Assembly: GCA_958446835.1 (NCBI GenBank)
Contig: CAUCXT010000004.1
Span: forward strand, 1-64,000
Reading direction: 5' to 3'
Source of the DNA: an uncultured Eubacterium sp.
GTDB taxonomy: Bacteria > Bacillota > Clostridia > Lachnospirales > Lachnospiraceae
DNA: 64,000 bases
The position numbers were made by a program, and so were the translations under genes. Numbering within the stretch: position 1 is the first letter of the stretch; the number at the start of each line of letters is the position of its first letter. A model generated the notes under the pieces. It worked only from the letters and a program-made list of their open reading frames with translations, was not told the DNA's origin and ran no database searches. This document shows positions 1 to 9,152 of this stretch, piece after piece.

Positions 1-10
1 TAAAGAAATA

Positions 11-55
11 AAAAAGAGCGGAACTATGGGATTCATAGAGTTTCCGAGACCGCTC
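11..55 (-). terminator. Inverted repeat with T-run on the minus strand
   Basis: GAGCGG at 16-21 pairs with CCGCTC at 50-55, and a nested shorter stem (ctatg/catag) sits between them. Read on the minus strand the hairpin is followed directly by a run of T, as in an intrinsic terminator. No minus-strand gene lies immediately to its right, so it may block antisense transcription, or it may be a leader hairpin ahead of ychF. Its role is uncertain. Confidence 0.3.
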
Positions 56-78
56 GTAAACAGAAACGAGGAATCAAT

Positions 79-1176
79 ATGAAATTAGGTATTGTTGGTC
101 TGCCGAACGTCGGCAAAAGTACGTTATTTAATTCACTTACAAAGGCAGGTGCTGAATCCGCTAACTATCCGTTCTGTACCATTGACCCTAACGTGGGCAT
201 TGTTACTGTTCCGGACGAGCGTTTAAATAAACTTGCTGCACTTTATAATTCAGCTAAAATCACACCTGCTGCCATTGAGTTTGTAGATATCGCAGGACTT
301 GTAAAGGGTGCCTCTAAAGGTGAGGGACTTGGAAACCAGTTCCTCTCACATATCCGTGAAGTTGACGCTATTGTACATGTAGTCCGCTGCTTTGAGGACA
401 GCAATATAGTACATGTAGACGGAAGTGTTGACCCTATAAGAGATATCGATACCATCAATCTTGAGCTTATATTCTCAGATATTGACATTCTTGAAAGAAG
501 AATCGCCAAGGTGGGACGTGCTGCCATGAACGACAAGGCTCTTGCTAAGGAGAATGACCTTCTTAAGAGACTCAAGGCTCACCTTGAGGAGGGCAAGTCC
601 GCACGCAGCTTTGAGACAGATGATGACGATGAGAAGGCTCTCATTGCTTCCTACACTCTTCTTACTGCCAAGCCTGTAATCTATGCTGCCAATGTATCCG
701 AGGATGACCTTGCAGATGACGCAGCCTCCAACGAATATGTTGCCGAGGTTCGTAAGTTCGCAGAATCGGAAGGCAGTGAAGTGTTCGTTGTATGTGCCAA
801 GATTGAGGAGGAGATTTCCGAACTTGATGACGCGGACAAGAAGGAATTTTTAGCAGACCTTGGTTTATCCGAATCAGGTCTTGATAAGCTGATAAGAGCA
901 AGCTACTCTCTTCTCGGACTTATAAGCTATCTCACTGCCGGTCCTACAGAGACAAGAGCATGGACTATCACCAAGGGAACCAAGGCTCCTCAGGCTGCCG
1001 GAAAGATTCACAGCGATTTTGAGCGCGGTTTCATACGTGCTGAAGTTGTCAACTATCAGGATCTCCTTGACTGCGGTTCCTACACAGTTGCTAAGGAAAA
1101 AGGTCTTGTAGGTCTTGAAGGTAAGGATTATGTTGTAAAGGACGGAGATGTTGTTCTCTTCCGCTTCAACGTATAA
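79..1176 (+). CDS. ychF: Ribosome-binding ATPase YchF (Obg-family)
   Basis: This is a 365-residue protein of the usual YchF length. The N-terminus carries the P-loop GLPNVGKST (residues 7-15), followed by the G2/G3-type [17 protein letters not shown] segment typical of YchF. The C-terminal third matches the TGS-like part ([17 protein letters not shown], then FIRAEV and the terminal FRFNV). YchF/OLA1 proteins are cytosolic and bind ribosomes; they prefer ATP over GTP and are linked to stress and translation control. The start ATG at 79 has a GAGG Shine-Dalgarno about seven bases upstream. It is the first gene of the plus-strand group ychF-ansA-rpe. Identification is secure; physiological role is inferred from the family. 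Confidence 0.96.
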   Translation: MKLGIVGLPNVGKSTLFNSLTKAGAESANYPFCTIDPNVGIVTVPDERLNKLAALYNSAKITPAAIEFVDIAGLVKGASKGEGLGNQFLSHIREVDAIVHVVRCFEDSNIVHVDGSVDPIRDIDTINLELIFSDIDILERRIAKVGRAAMNDKALAKENDLLKRLKAHLEEGKSARSFETDDDDEKALIASYTLLTAKPVIYAANVSEDDLADDAASNEYVAEVRKFAESEGSEVFVVCAKIEEEISELDDADKKEFLADLGLSESGLDKLIRASYSLLGLISYLTAGPTETRAWTITKGTKAPQAAGKIHSDFERGFIRAEVVNYQDLLDCGSYTVAKEKGLVGLEGKDYVVKDGDVVLFRFNV

Positions 1177-1213
1177 TCTTCCATAATCAGATATCATAAC
1201 TAGAAGAGGTTAT

Positions 1214-2209
1214 ATGAAAAAAATTTTACTGATTACAACAGGTGGAACAATCGCTTCAAGACAGACAGCCGATGGCTTAGCTCCATCCGTAACATCTGAT
1301 GAGATACTTGAATATATCCCTGAGGTTGATGAGATATGCTCAATAACAACCTACGGGTTATTCAATCTTGACAGCACCAATGTCTGCTATCAGCACTGGA
1401 TTTCAATGGTAAAATGTCTTAAGGAGCATTACAGCTCATACGATGGTTTCGTCATAACGCACGGAACCGATACAATGGCTTACACTGCCGCTGCGCTTTC
1501 ATATATGGTTCAGAACAGCATGAAGCCCATTGTAATAACAGGTTCACAGCGTCCTCTTGCCTCTGTCGACTCAGACGCAAGAAGCAACCTGTTAAATGCC
1601 ATCGTATTTGCATGTGATGAACACGCCCATGGAGTTCACATTCTTTTTGACAACAAGGTTATACTCGGAACGCGCGCAAGAAAGACGCACACTAAGAGCT
1701 TTAACGCTTTTAAGAGCATTGATTTTCCTGAAATAGCCATAGTACGCGACAGAAGGGTTCGATATTATATAGAGGAGAAGGTGTCTGAGGACGGGCCGGA
1801 CTTTTATACAAGCCTTGACCCTAAGGTCTTTGTACTCCGTCTTGTTCCGGGTATGAATCCCGACATTTTTTCCTTTTTAAAAGAGCACTATGACGGGCTT
1901 GTAATAGAGAGCTTCGGTGTAGGCGGCATCCCATGCTATGACAACGAGAGCTTTGTCGATGCCATAGCAGACTGGATCGCATGTGGCAAGGCGCTTGTTA
2001 TGACCACACAGGTTCCCCATGAAGGAAGCGATATGTCCGTATACATGGTCGGACAGGTCATCAAAAAGAAATACCGTTTGATAGAGGCGTACGACATGAC
2101 AACCGAGGCAATCGTTGCCAAGCTGATGTGGATACTGGCGCAGACTAAAAAGCCTGCCGAAGTCCGCGAAATGTTCTACAGACCTGTACAAAATGACTTG
2201 AATATTTAA
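1214..2209 (+). CDS. ansA: L-asparaginase, type I (cytoplasmic)
   Basis: The 331-residue protein hydrolyses L-asparagine to aspartate and ammonia. The two catalytic motifs of the asparaginase/glutaminase family are present: TTGGTIAS at residues 8-15 (nucleophile Thr12) and THGTDTM at 82-88 (Thr85, Asp86). There is no signal peptide, which fits the type I cytosolic enzyme. The ATG at 1214 is preceded by AGAGGT. It lies 37 bp after ychF and 13 bp before rpe, so the three are probably co-transcribed. A minor alternative is a broader amidohydrolase activity (D-Asn or Gln), which sequence cannot exclude. Confidence 0.93.
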   Translation: MKKILLITTGGTIASRQTADGLAPSVTSDEILEYIPEVDEICSITTYGLFNLDSTNVCYQHWISMVKCLKEHYSSYDGFVITHGTDTMAYTAAALSYMVQNSMKPIVITGSQRPLASVDSDARSNLLNAIVFACDEHAHGVHILFDNKVILGTRARKTHTKSFNAFKSIDFPEIAIVRDRRVRYYIEEKVSEDGPDFYTSLDPKVFVLRLVPGMNPDIFSFLKEHYDGLVIESFGVGGIPCYDNESFVDAIADWIACGKALVMTTQVPHEGSDMSVYMVGQVIKKKYRLIEAYDMTTEAIVAKLMWILAQTKKPAEVREMFYRPVQNDLNI

Positions 2210-2222
2210 AGGAGCACCCTTG

Positions 2223-2879
2223 ATGAAATATAAAAAAATATTATCACCATCCATTCTGTCTGCCGACTTCGGAAATCTTGCGCGGGATATTCATACTATA
2301 GATGAAGCCGGTGCAGAATACATTCACATTGATGTTATGGACGGAATTTTTGTTCCAAGCATTTCCTTCGGAATGCCTATAATAAAATCAATTCGTCCGT
2401 TGACAGATAAGGTTTTTGACTTACATCTAATGATAGAAGAGCCTATCAGATATGTCGATGAATTTGTCTCTCTCGGAGCAGATATAATCACGGTTCATGT
2501 GGAAGCCTGCAAGGACACTGCCGCTACACTTAAAAGGATCAAGGAGCTTGGTGTCAAAGCCGGCATCACCTTGAATCCCGACACCCCGCTTAGCGATGTC
2601 AGAGAATTTCTGCCACTGGTAGATATGCTTCTTATAATGAGTGTGGTTCCGGGATTCGGAGGGCAGAAGTTTATCGAAGCTTCCCTTGACAAACTTAGGG
2701 AAGCTGTTATCTTACGTGATGAACTTGGTCTTAATTATGATATTGAAGTAGATGGCGGTGTCAACTTCGATAATATCAGGGATATACACGAGGCAGGTGC
2801 TAATATTATTGTTGCAGGTTCAACAGTTTTTAAGGGAAATGCTGCCGACAATGTAAAAAAACTCATAGAGCTTATGTAA
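2223..2879 (+). CDS. rpe: Ribulose-phosphate 3-epimerase
   Basis: The 218-residue TIM-barrel enzyme interconverts D-ribulose 5-phosphate and D-xylulose 5-phosphate in the pentose phosphate pathway. Family motifs in order are SPSILSADF, HIDVMDGIFVP, DLHLMIEEP, MSVVPGFGGQKF and EVDGGVN, with the metal-binding Asp/His residues retained. I place the start at ATG 2223 rather than the TTG three bases earlier, because AGGAG at 2210-2214 is ideally spaced for the ATG. The stop codon lies inside a bidirectional terminator shared with rsgA. In B. subtilis rpe lies just downstream of rsgA in the same direction; here it faces rsgA. Confidence 0.96.
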   Translation: MKYKKILSPSILSADFGNLARDIHTIDEAGAEYIHIDVMDGIFVPSISFGMPIIKSIRPLTDKVFDLHLMIEEPIRYVDEFVSLGADIITVHVEACKDTAATLKRIKELGVKAGITLNPDTPLSDVREFLPLVDMLLIMSVVPGFGGQKFIEASLDKLREAVILRDELGLNYDIEVDGGVNFDNIRDIHEAGANIIVAGSTVFKGNAADNVKKLIELM

Positions 2880-2900
2880 GCTCTATGAGTTTTTATCTTT
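2855..2900. terminator. Bidirectional intrinsic terminator between rpe and rsgA
   Basis: A perfect 14-bp inverted repeat, ACTCATAGAGCTTA (2861-2874) and TAAGCTCTATGAGT (2877-2890), has a two-base loop. It is flanked by A6 on the left and TTTTATCTTTTT on the right, so it works on both strands. It contains the rpe stop codon and touches the rsgA stop codon, so both coding 3' ends are built into it. Confidence 0.92.
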
Positions 2901-3771
2901 TTCTTGTATTTTCAAGTTCATGGTACATTTCAACATAGCTGTCATACCGTATTCTGTTTATAAGCCCTTCTTCCACCGCATTCTTGACAGCGCAATCCGG
3001 CTCATTCACATGTACGCACCCGGCAAATCTACATTCGCCCTCATACTCACCAAACTCAGGAATGTAGAACCTAAGTCTGTTCTTATCCTCAACCATGACA
3101 GACAGTGATGTAAAGCCCGGAGTATCAAGAATATAACTGTCATCATCCAGAACGAACACCTCAGAGTGGCGCGTTGTATGCTTTCCTCTTCCAATCTTAT
3201 CGCTTATGCTTCCAGTCTCCATGTGGACATCCTCGATAAGTGCATTGAGAATCGACGATTTTCCGACACCCGATGGTCCAGCAAGCGCTGTGGTATGTCC
3301 CTTTAATAGTTCCCTAAGCTCAGGCAGGCCTTCACCGGTAAAAGTACTGGTAAATATAATATGGCTTCCGCTCTTTTCATATATCTGCGAAAGTCTATCA
3401 ATCTCATCCTGCTCAACTTCATCTATTTTATTAAAACAGATAATAGTAGGAAGCTCATATCCCTCCATCATCACAAGAAAGCTGTCTAAAAGCCTGAGAT
3501 TAGGTGCCGGTGTTGAAATGGCAAACACAAGCAACGCCTGATCAACATTTGCCACCGCCGGTCTTATCATCTCACTGCTCCTTGGCAATATCTTAACAAT
3601 ATTACCAAGAAGCTTCTCATCATAAACTATATCAATCTCAACATTATCGCCTACAAGCGGCTTCACATTCTGTTTTCTGAAGCCACCCTTCGCCTTACAC
3701 TCATACGTTCCCTTGCCGGTCACATGTACATAGTAAAATCCGGCAATTCCTTTGATAATTTTCCCTTGCAT
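2893..3771 (-). CDS. rsgA: Ribosome small-subunit-dependent GTPase RsgA
   Basis: This circularly permuted GTPase acts in late 30S subunit maturation. An N-terminal OB-fold (starting MQGKIIKGIAGFYYV) is followed by the permuted G motifs: NKID (G4), then the P-loop GPSGVGKSS, DTPGF (G3), and a C-terminal zinc-binding segment with CRFAGCVHVNEPDC. I use ATG 3771 (292 residues). A GTG at 3783 would overlap the prkC stop, but its upstream region lacks a ribosome-binding site, whereas GTGGGA stands at good distance before the ATG. In B. subtilis the orthologue (CpgA) is a substrate of PrkC, the product of the gene immediately upstream here. Confidence 0.95.
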   Translation of the reverse strand: MQGKIIKGIAGFYYVHVTGKGTYECKAKGGFRKQNVKPLVGDNVEIDIVYDEKLLGNIVKILPRSSEMIRPAVANVDQALLVFAISTPAPNLRLLDSFLVMMEGYELPTIICFNKIDEVEQDEIDRLSQIYEKSGSHIIFTSTFTGEGLPELRELLKGHTTALAGPSGVGKSSILNALIEDVHMETGSISDKIGRGKHTTRHSEVFVLDDDSYILDTPGFTSLSVMVEDKNRLRFYIPEFGEYEGECRFAGCVHVNEPDCAVKNAVEEGLINRIRYDSYVEMYHELENTRKR

Positions 3772-3782
3772 ATATATTCCCA

Positions 3783-5933
3783 CTATTCTGTCAATGTTAC
3801 ATCAAGTGTACATAACTGCACTGTCTGCTCAGAAGAAGGAGAAACGTAATATGCGAATACTCTAAGCTGTGCACTTCCCTTAGAAAAATCAGAGAGTGTC
3901 TCACGAACCTGAATCGACTTTTCAGTCATTCCCGCATAAGAAGTATATTCCTGGGAGGCTATGTTCTTTTCATTTCCATTCTGTGCAAGAACAAAATTAA
4001 GTCTGATGAATGTTGCATCCTCAGGAACCTTATTTCCTGATGTAAGATCCTCCACAAGAACTGTCTTTGACAGATATACATACTTAACCGATGAATCTGT
4101 TCCTGTACTTACCACGAAATTGATGGTTGAGCCCTCTGCAGCCTTCTCTCCCGCTGCCGGACCACTCTGGGCTATTACATGACCTGCAGCTACAGTTGCG
4201 CTTCCTTCGCGCTTTATTGTTCCCACAACAAAGCCATTGGAGGTTATTGCCTGTTTTGCCTCATCCTCGGTCATATCGAGCAGATTAGGAACCTCTGTAT
4301 ATACCTTTCCGTCTCCCATGCTGATATATAATGTAACCTCATCACCCTGCTTAACCTTTGCAAGATGCTTAGGCGTTGAGCTTATGACACGGAACTGCTC
4401 CACCTCAGAGCTTTCAACGTATTCCACCTTAACCTTAAGACCAAGTGCATACAGAGCCTCCGTCGCATCATCCTCAGTCATATCATCGACATTTATCATT
4501 GAGAATGATTCAGGACCGCTGCTCACCGTCAGGACAATCGTGGTATGTTCCTTTACGCGGCTTCCTGCTGTGACATTCTGCTCGATTACCATACCGGCAT
4601 CGTAGGATGAATTATCGTATGTCAGCTTCACGCCGAGATTCACATCATTCAGCATCTTCTGTGCATCTTCATAATTATAGCCTGTCACCAGTGGAACCTC
4701 AACTCTTCCATCGCTCTCCTGTGTGGACTGAGTTGTTGTCTGATTATTATTTCCCTGATTTCCGCTTCCCGAAAGAACCGAAACCATCTTAAATATAATG
4801 AAGATTGTTATAATGACTATGATAACTGCCACCGAAATTCCAAGAGCTGTTATAACCTTGTCGACAGTTGAACTGCCTGAATCCTCAGAATCATCATCGT
4901 CATCATCATAATAGTCCAAATCGTGGTTATTCCGGACATCATCGTTATCATCATCCATTTCATCATCGGAATCATCATAAATACTATCCTTTTTCCTGCT
5001 GCTAATGTTGGTGGATTTCACAGATGACATCTGATGAATCATATCAAGCTCATCCTCTGTTATCATCTTGGTAGGTCCATTGCTTGCAACAGGACGCATT
5101 ACAACAAAATCCTCATTCGGAGCCACAAGAGAATGCTTAAGATCCGCTATAAGGTCGGACATTGTCTGATATCTTCTCTCTGTTCTCTTCTGGGTACATT
5201 TTAAAACAATCTTTTCTACACTTACAGGAATCCCCGGTACAAGCTTGGCAGGTGAAACTATATCATCCTGAATGTGCTGCAATGCCACAGATACTGTTGT
5301 GTCTCCCTCGAAAGGAACCCTTCCTGTGAGCATCTCATAGAGCATGATACCGAACGAATATATATCACTCTTCTCATCACTATATCCGCCCCTTGCCTGC
5401 TCAGGCGAAATGTAATGCACCGATCCCATCGCATTGGAATTGATCGTATTGGAGGTAGCCGCCCTGGCAATACCAAAATCAGTTACCTTTACCTTACCTT
5501 CCTTAGATATAATAATATTCTGGGGCTTAATATCGCGATGCACTATGTGATGATTATGAGCTGCTTCAATTCCCTGAGCTACCTGGATAGCTATGCTTAC
5601 AGCCTCTCTTACTCCAAGCCTGCCCTTCTTTTCTATATATTTTTTGAGGGTTATTCCCTCTACCAGTTCCATAACAATATAGTATATTCCATCTTCATCA
5701 CCGACATCATATACGTTTACAATATTAGCGTGTATAAGTCCTGCCGCAGACTGTGCTTCCACACGAAACTTAGTCACAAAAGACCTGTCTTCACTAAATT
5801 CAGGCTTAAGTACCTTAATAGCCACAAAGCGATTCAGCTTATGATCCTTCGCCTTGTACACATCCGACATTCCTCCGGACCCAATCTTTCCAAGTATCTC
5901 ATATCTATCTGCAATAAATACCGGCTTTTCCAT
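3783..5933 (-). CDS. prkC: PASTA-domain Ser/Thr protein kinase (PrkC/Stk1 family)
   Basis: This 716-residue membrane kinase senses cell-wall fragments or lipid II and phosphorylates division, wall and translation proteins. The kinase domain covers residues 10-270: GSGGMSDVY P-loop, Lys40 (VAIK), HRDIKPQN with Asp134, DFG with Asp152, and the SPEQARGG activation segment. A very acidic juxtamembrane stretch (about 318-352, with a run of six Asp) precedes one transmembrane helix (361-383). Three extracellular PASTA repeats follow (about 411-615), then a C-terminal domain of about 100 residues. The start has AGGAGG at ideal spacing. It lies 11 bp downstream of its phosphatase stp and ahead of rsgA, the classical arrangement. 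Confidence 0.96.
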   Translation of the reverse strand: MEKPVFIADRYEILGKIGSGGMSDVYKAKDHKLNRFVAIKVLKPEFSEDRSFVTKFRVEAQSAAGLIHANIVNVYDVGDEDGIYYIVMELVEGITLKKYIEKKGRLGVREAVSIAIQVAQGIEAAHNHHIVHRDIKPQNIIISKEGKVKVTDFGIARAATSNTINSNAMGSVHYISPEQARGGYSDEKSDIYSFGIMLYEMLTGRVPFEGDTTVSVALQHIQDDIVSPAKLVPGIPVSVEKIVLKCTQKRTERRYQTMSDLIADLKHSLVAPNEDFVVMRPVASNGPTKMITEDELDMIHQMSSVKSTNISSRKKDSIYDDSDDEMDDDNDDVRNNHDLDYYDDDDDDSEDSGSSTVDKVITALGISVAVIIVIITIFIIFKMVSVLSGSGNQGNNNQTTTQSTQESDGRVEVPLVTGYNYEDAQKMLNDVNLGVKLTYDNSSYDAGMVIEQNVTAGSRVKEHTTIVLTVSSGPESFSMINVDDMTEDDATEALYALGLKVKVEYVESSEVEQFRVISSTPKHLAKVKQGDEVTLYISMGDGKVYTEVPNLLDMTEDEAKQAITSNGFVVGTIKREGSATVAAGHVIAQSGPAAGEKAAEGSTINFVVSTGTDSSVKYVYLSKTVLVEDLTSGNKVPEDATFIRLNFVLAQNGNEKNIASQEYTSYAGMTEKSIQVRETLSDFSKGSAQLRVFAYYVSPSSEQTVQLCTLDVTLTE

Positions 5934-5944
5934 ATTACCTCCTA

Positions 5945-6664
5945 CTAGAGCTCTACGATGACAACGGCAATATTATCTGCGCCACCGCTTTCATTTGCCA
6001 TGTCTATCAGTCTTTTTGCCTTATCCTCAATCGGAAGGTTCAAAGACAATATCTGTTCTATTTCCCCATCATCAACCATATTGCTTAATCCATCCGAACA
6101 CATGATAATCCTGTTTCCGGCGGTCAGTTCGGCTTCAAAAAAATCAGCCATAACCTCTTTACCGCCGCCTATGGCGCGAGTAATTACATTCTTTCTCTTG
6201 TGCGTTCTCGCCTCATCCCTGTTGAGCTTTCCAAGTGCCACCATCTCTTCAACAAGCGAGTGATCCCTTGTAATCTGTGAAAGCTTTCCATCATACAGGT
6301 ATAACCGGCTGTCTCCAACATTGGCAACATACATAGATTCCCCGATAATCGTACATACGACCAGTGTTGTTCCCATTCCCTCATAATCTTCAGACTCCGC
6401 TGCCTTTTCAAGCAAAAGCGTATTCGCATTCACAATAGCATCGTTGATAATTGTAATAGGATTATCAGAGCTTGAATTTTTAATATTCTTTATTAAGGTC
6501 TCCACTGTAAAACGTGAAGCCAGATCACCTGCCTTATGACCTCCCATTCCATCTGCTACGACAAACAGATTCGGAAGTTTACCTACCGGCATCATACTGC
6601 AAAAGATGTAATCCTGGTTGACCTTTCTTACTCTGCCTACATCTGTGGTTGCATATGCCCTCAT
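5945..6664 (-). CDS. stp: PP2C-family Ser/Thr phosphatase (Stp/PrpC)
   Basis: The 239-residue cytosolic Mn2+-dependent phosphatase reverses PrkC phosphorylation. PP2C motifs are complete: DVGRVRKVNQD, VADGMGGHKAGD (metal Asp residues), GDSRLYLY, CSDGLSN and the C-terminal GGADNIAV. I choose ATG 6664 because GGAGGA stands six bases before it; a longer reading frame starting upstream would overlap rlmN and has no ribosome-binding site. It is transcribed just before prkC, which supports the kinase/phosphatase pairing. Confidence 0.95.
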   Translation of the reverse strand: MRAYATTDVGRVRKVNQDYIFCSMMPVGKLPNLFVVADGMGGHKAGDLASRFTVETLIKNIKNSSSDNPITIINDAIVNANTLLLEKAAESEDYEGMGTTLVVCTIIGESMYVANVGDSRLYLYDGKLSQITRDHSLVEEMVALGKLNRDEARTHKRKNVITRAIGGGKEVMADFFEAELTAGNRIIMCSDGLSNMVDDGEIEQILSLNLPIEDKAKRLIDMANESGGADNIAVVIVEL

Positions 6665-6686
6665 TACATTCCTCCACGCAGAATAT

Positions 6687-7766
6687 TTATTCCGCGTTAT
6701 CTTCATCTAAGTGGCTCTTGCGTAATTGTCCGCACGCCCCATCAATATCTCTGCCCATCTCTCTTCTTATTGTACATGCAATTCCATTTTTTTCAAGAAG
6801 ATTTTTAAAACTGCTTATCTGTGGTCCCTCCGTCTGCTTGAAATCTCTCTCCTTTATCGGATTAACCGGAATCAGATTGACATGACAGTTCATTCCCTTT
6901 ATAAGATGTATAAGCTCTAATGCCTGCTCTTTTCCATCGTTAACACCTTTTACAAGACTATATTCGTATGTAATTCTTCGAGATGTCTTATCAACATAAT
7001 ACCTGCATGCATCCATAAGCTCCTCTATTGAATATTTGTTTGCCACCGGCATCAATGTCTTTCTAAGCTCATCATTCGGTGCATGAAGTGAAATCGCCAG
7101 ATTAACCTGAAGCTGTTCATCGGCAAACTGTATTATTCTCGGAACAATGCCGCATGTAGAAATCGTGAGGTTTCTTGCTCCGATATTGATTCCGTTCTCA
7201 TCCGTAAGAAGTGTAATAAATCTTCTCACATTGTCATAATTGTCAAATGGCTCACCTGTTCCCATTATAACAACATGCGACACTCTCTCACCTGTATCCG
7301 CCTGTATTCTGTATATCTGGTCAAGCATTTCTGAAGGAAGAAGGCTTCTTGAAAGTCCGTTCAATGTGGAGGCACAGAACCTGCACCCCATACGGCAGCC
7401 TGCCTGCGAAGAGATACATACTGAATTACCGAAACGGTATCTCATAAGCACGCTCTCTATCAGGTTGCCATCTGCAAGCTTAAAAAGATATTTCGCCGTG
7501 CCATCTATCGCAGACACCTGCTTATCAACCTGCGTTACAACAGTGAGCGGACTTATGTTGGCAAGCTTCTCCTTCAAAGTCTTAGGCACGTTCTTCATAT
7601 CGTCATAGTCCGTGACCAGCTTTTTATGAATCCAGTCATATACCTGCTCAGCCCTGAACTTCTTTTCACCCAGCGCTCCTATCAGCTGAGTAAGCTCCAC
7701 CTTCGTGAGTGATTTTATATCTTCATACGGAAGCTTCAGACTATCGTCAACAACACTGCTATCCAT
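6687..7766 (-). CDS. rlmN: 23S rRNA/tRNA (adenine-C2)-methyltransferase RlmN
   Basis: This radical SAM enzyme methylates C2 of A2503 in 23S rRNA and of A37 in some tRNAs. The 359-residue protein contains the cluster motif CRMGCRFCAST (CxxxCxxC), the GTGEPFDNYDNV loop, and the C-terminal region with the methyl-accepting Cys near ACTIRREMGRDIDGACGQL. ATG 7766 has GGAGGAA immediately upstream. It sits in the conserved order rsmB-rlmN-stp-prkC. The Cfr paralogue is unlikely because the gene is in the housekeeping context and matches RlmN throughout. Confidence 0.95.
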   Translation of the reverse strand: MDSSVVDDSLKLPYEDIKSLTKVELTQLIGALGEKKFRAEQVYDWIHKKLVTDYDDMKNVPKTLKEKLANISPLTVVTQVDKQVSAIDGTAKYLFKLADGNLIESVLMRYRFGNSVCISSQAGCRMGCRFCASTLNGLSRSLLPSEMLDQIYRIQADTGERVSHVVIMGTGEPFDNYDNVRRFITLLTDENGINIGARNLTISTCGIVPRIIQFADEQLQVNLAISLHAPNDELRKTLMPVANKYSIEELMDACRYYVDKTSRRITYEYSLVKGVNDGKEQALELIHLIKGMNCHVNLIPVNPIKERDFKQTEGPQISSFKNLLEKNGIACTIRREMGRDIDGACGQLRKSHLDEDNAE

Positions 7767-7781
7767 TCATTTCCTCCTGTT

Positions 7782-9152
7782 TTATATCCTCTTAAGTTTT
7801 GCCACAAAAAAGCCATCACATTCATAAACCCCCGGAATAAGTGTGAGCATGCCGCGTGCGGCATCGCCGTTGAGCTTATCAAGATACTTCTCTCCTGCCT
7901 TTTTCGCGTCATTTACAAGGCTTCCCGGAAGTAATTCCGTTATGTCAACCGGAGCAAAGCCCTTCTCTATAATATATCGTACGTTTTCCTCATTTTCCTT
8001 TGGGTTAAGTGTGCATGTAGAATATACAAGATACCCTCCATGCTTTACATAGCTGCACACGGAATCAAGAATATTTCTCTGAAGCCTTACTATTCCGTCA
8101 AGCTTTTCGCAGCTCACATTATATTTTATGTCCGGTTTTCTTCCTATAATACCAAGTCCTGAGCACGGAACATCCGCAAGAAGCATATCCGCCCTTTCCT
8201 CATCTGCCAAATAATGTTCTAATGCGTCCGCAGTCTCAACGCTTATATTATCAAGCCCAAGTCTCTGCACATTTTCATCTATCTGTTCAGTCTTCTTCTC
8301 CGAGACATCCCTTGAAATGACATGCCCTGTTCCTTCCATCATAAGAGCTGCGAATATGCTCTTACCGCCCGGAGCGGCACACACATCGATTACAGTGGAA
8401 TCCTTAACCGGTGACGCTATCATGCCTGCTAACATACTGCTTATATCCTGTATCTGGAACATTCCGTCAATAAATTCCGGTATCTCCTCAAGATAATTAT
8501 AATCGGACATAATAAAAGCATTCTCCACATACGGAGCATCTATCACATCAATTCCCTGCTTAGACAGCCTTTCCATAAGCTCTGCCTTGGTAATCTTAAT
8601 GGTGTTAACCACAGCGGATACCTTGCTGTCCTCCAAAAAGCTCTCAAGGATAAGCTTCATCGTCTCCTCGCCGTATGAAGCCTTAAGCATATCTACAAGC
8701 TCCTGCGGAACCGAATACCGCACGCTGTAATCATCCGGCAGCTCCATCGTAGGAAGCTGTCTGCTTATATTTCTAAGCACACCATTAACAAAGCCACTGA
8801 GATTTGTAAAGTGTCTTTTCTTTGCCAGTTTTACAGCTTCATTGCAGACTGCACTCACCGGCACCTGTTCCATATACATCATCTGGTACACGCTCATACG
8901 CATAAGGTTTCTGATGAGCGGTTTCATCTTATTTACACGCACAGAAGACACCTGGTTAATTACATAATCAAGTGTCATTCTGCGTTCCATTGTTCCTTTT
9001 ACAAGCCTTGTTATAAATGCTCTCTCATTCTTTTCGAGATACTGATACTTTCTAAGTGCATCATTTAGCAGAACATGTATATACTGTTCCCTTTCGTTAA
9101 TCTCCATAAGAATATCGAGAGCAATCTCTCTTTCATTTATCGTATTAGTCAC
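7782..9152 (-). CDS. rsmB: 16S rRNA (cytosine-C5)-methyltransferase RsmB
   Basis: The 456-residue protein has an N-terminal NusB-like RNA-binding domain (residues 1-140; DALRKYQYLEKNERAFI) and a C-terminal SAM-dependent NOL1/NOP2/sun methyltransferase domain. Motif I is DVCAAPGGKS. The two catalytic Cys motifs are PCSGLG and STCTLNPKENE. It methylates C967 of 16S rRNA. The start is a GTG at 9152 preceded by GAGGAA; it overlaps the upstream metalloprotease gene by eight bases, which suggests translational coupling. Confidence 0.94.
   Translation of the reverse strand: MTNTINEREIALDILMEINEREQYIHVLLNDALRKYQYLEKNERAFITRLVKGTMERRMTLDYVINQVSSVRVNKMKPLIRNLMRMSVYQMMYMEQVPVSAVCNEAVKLAKKRHFTNLSGFVNGVLRNISRQLPTMELPDDYSVRYSVPQELVDMLKASYGEETMKLILESFLEDSKVSAVVNTIKITKAELMERLSKQGIDVIDAPYVENAFIMSDYNYLEEIPEFIDGMFQIQDISSMLAGMIASPVKDSTVIDVCAAPGGKSIFAALMMEGTGHVISRDVSEKKTEQIDENVQRLGLDNISVETADALEHYLADEERADMLLADVPCSGLGIIGRKPDIKYNVSCEKLDGIVRLQRNILDSVCSYVKHGGYLVYSTCTLNPKENEENVRYIIEKGFAPVDITELLPGSLVNDAKKAGEKYLDKLNGDAARGMLTLIPGVYECDGFFVAKLKRI

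Noticed and set aside
4880..4990. Trinucleotide (tca/tcg) tract as a microsatellite
   Set aside because: It codes for the acidic Asp-rich juxtamembrane stretch of PrkC; the repeat is imperfect and in frame, so it is best treated as protein sequence.
5274..5948. Plus-strand open frame of 224 codons opposite prkC
   Set aside because: It lies entirely within the antisense of a well-conserved kinase gene, has no domain and no ribosome-binding site; it reflects codon composition.
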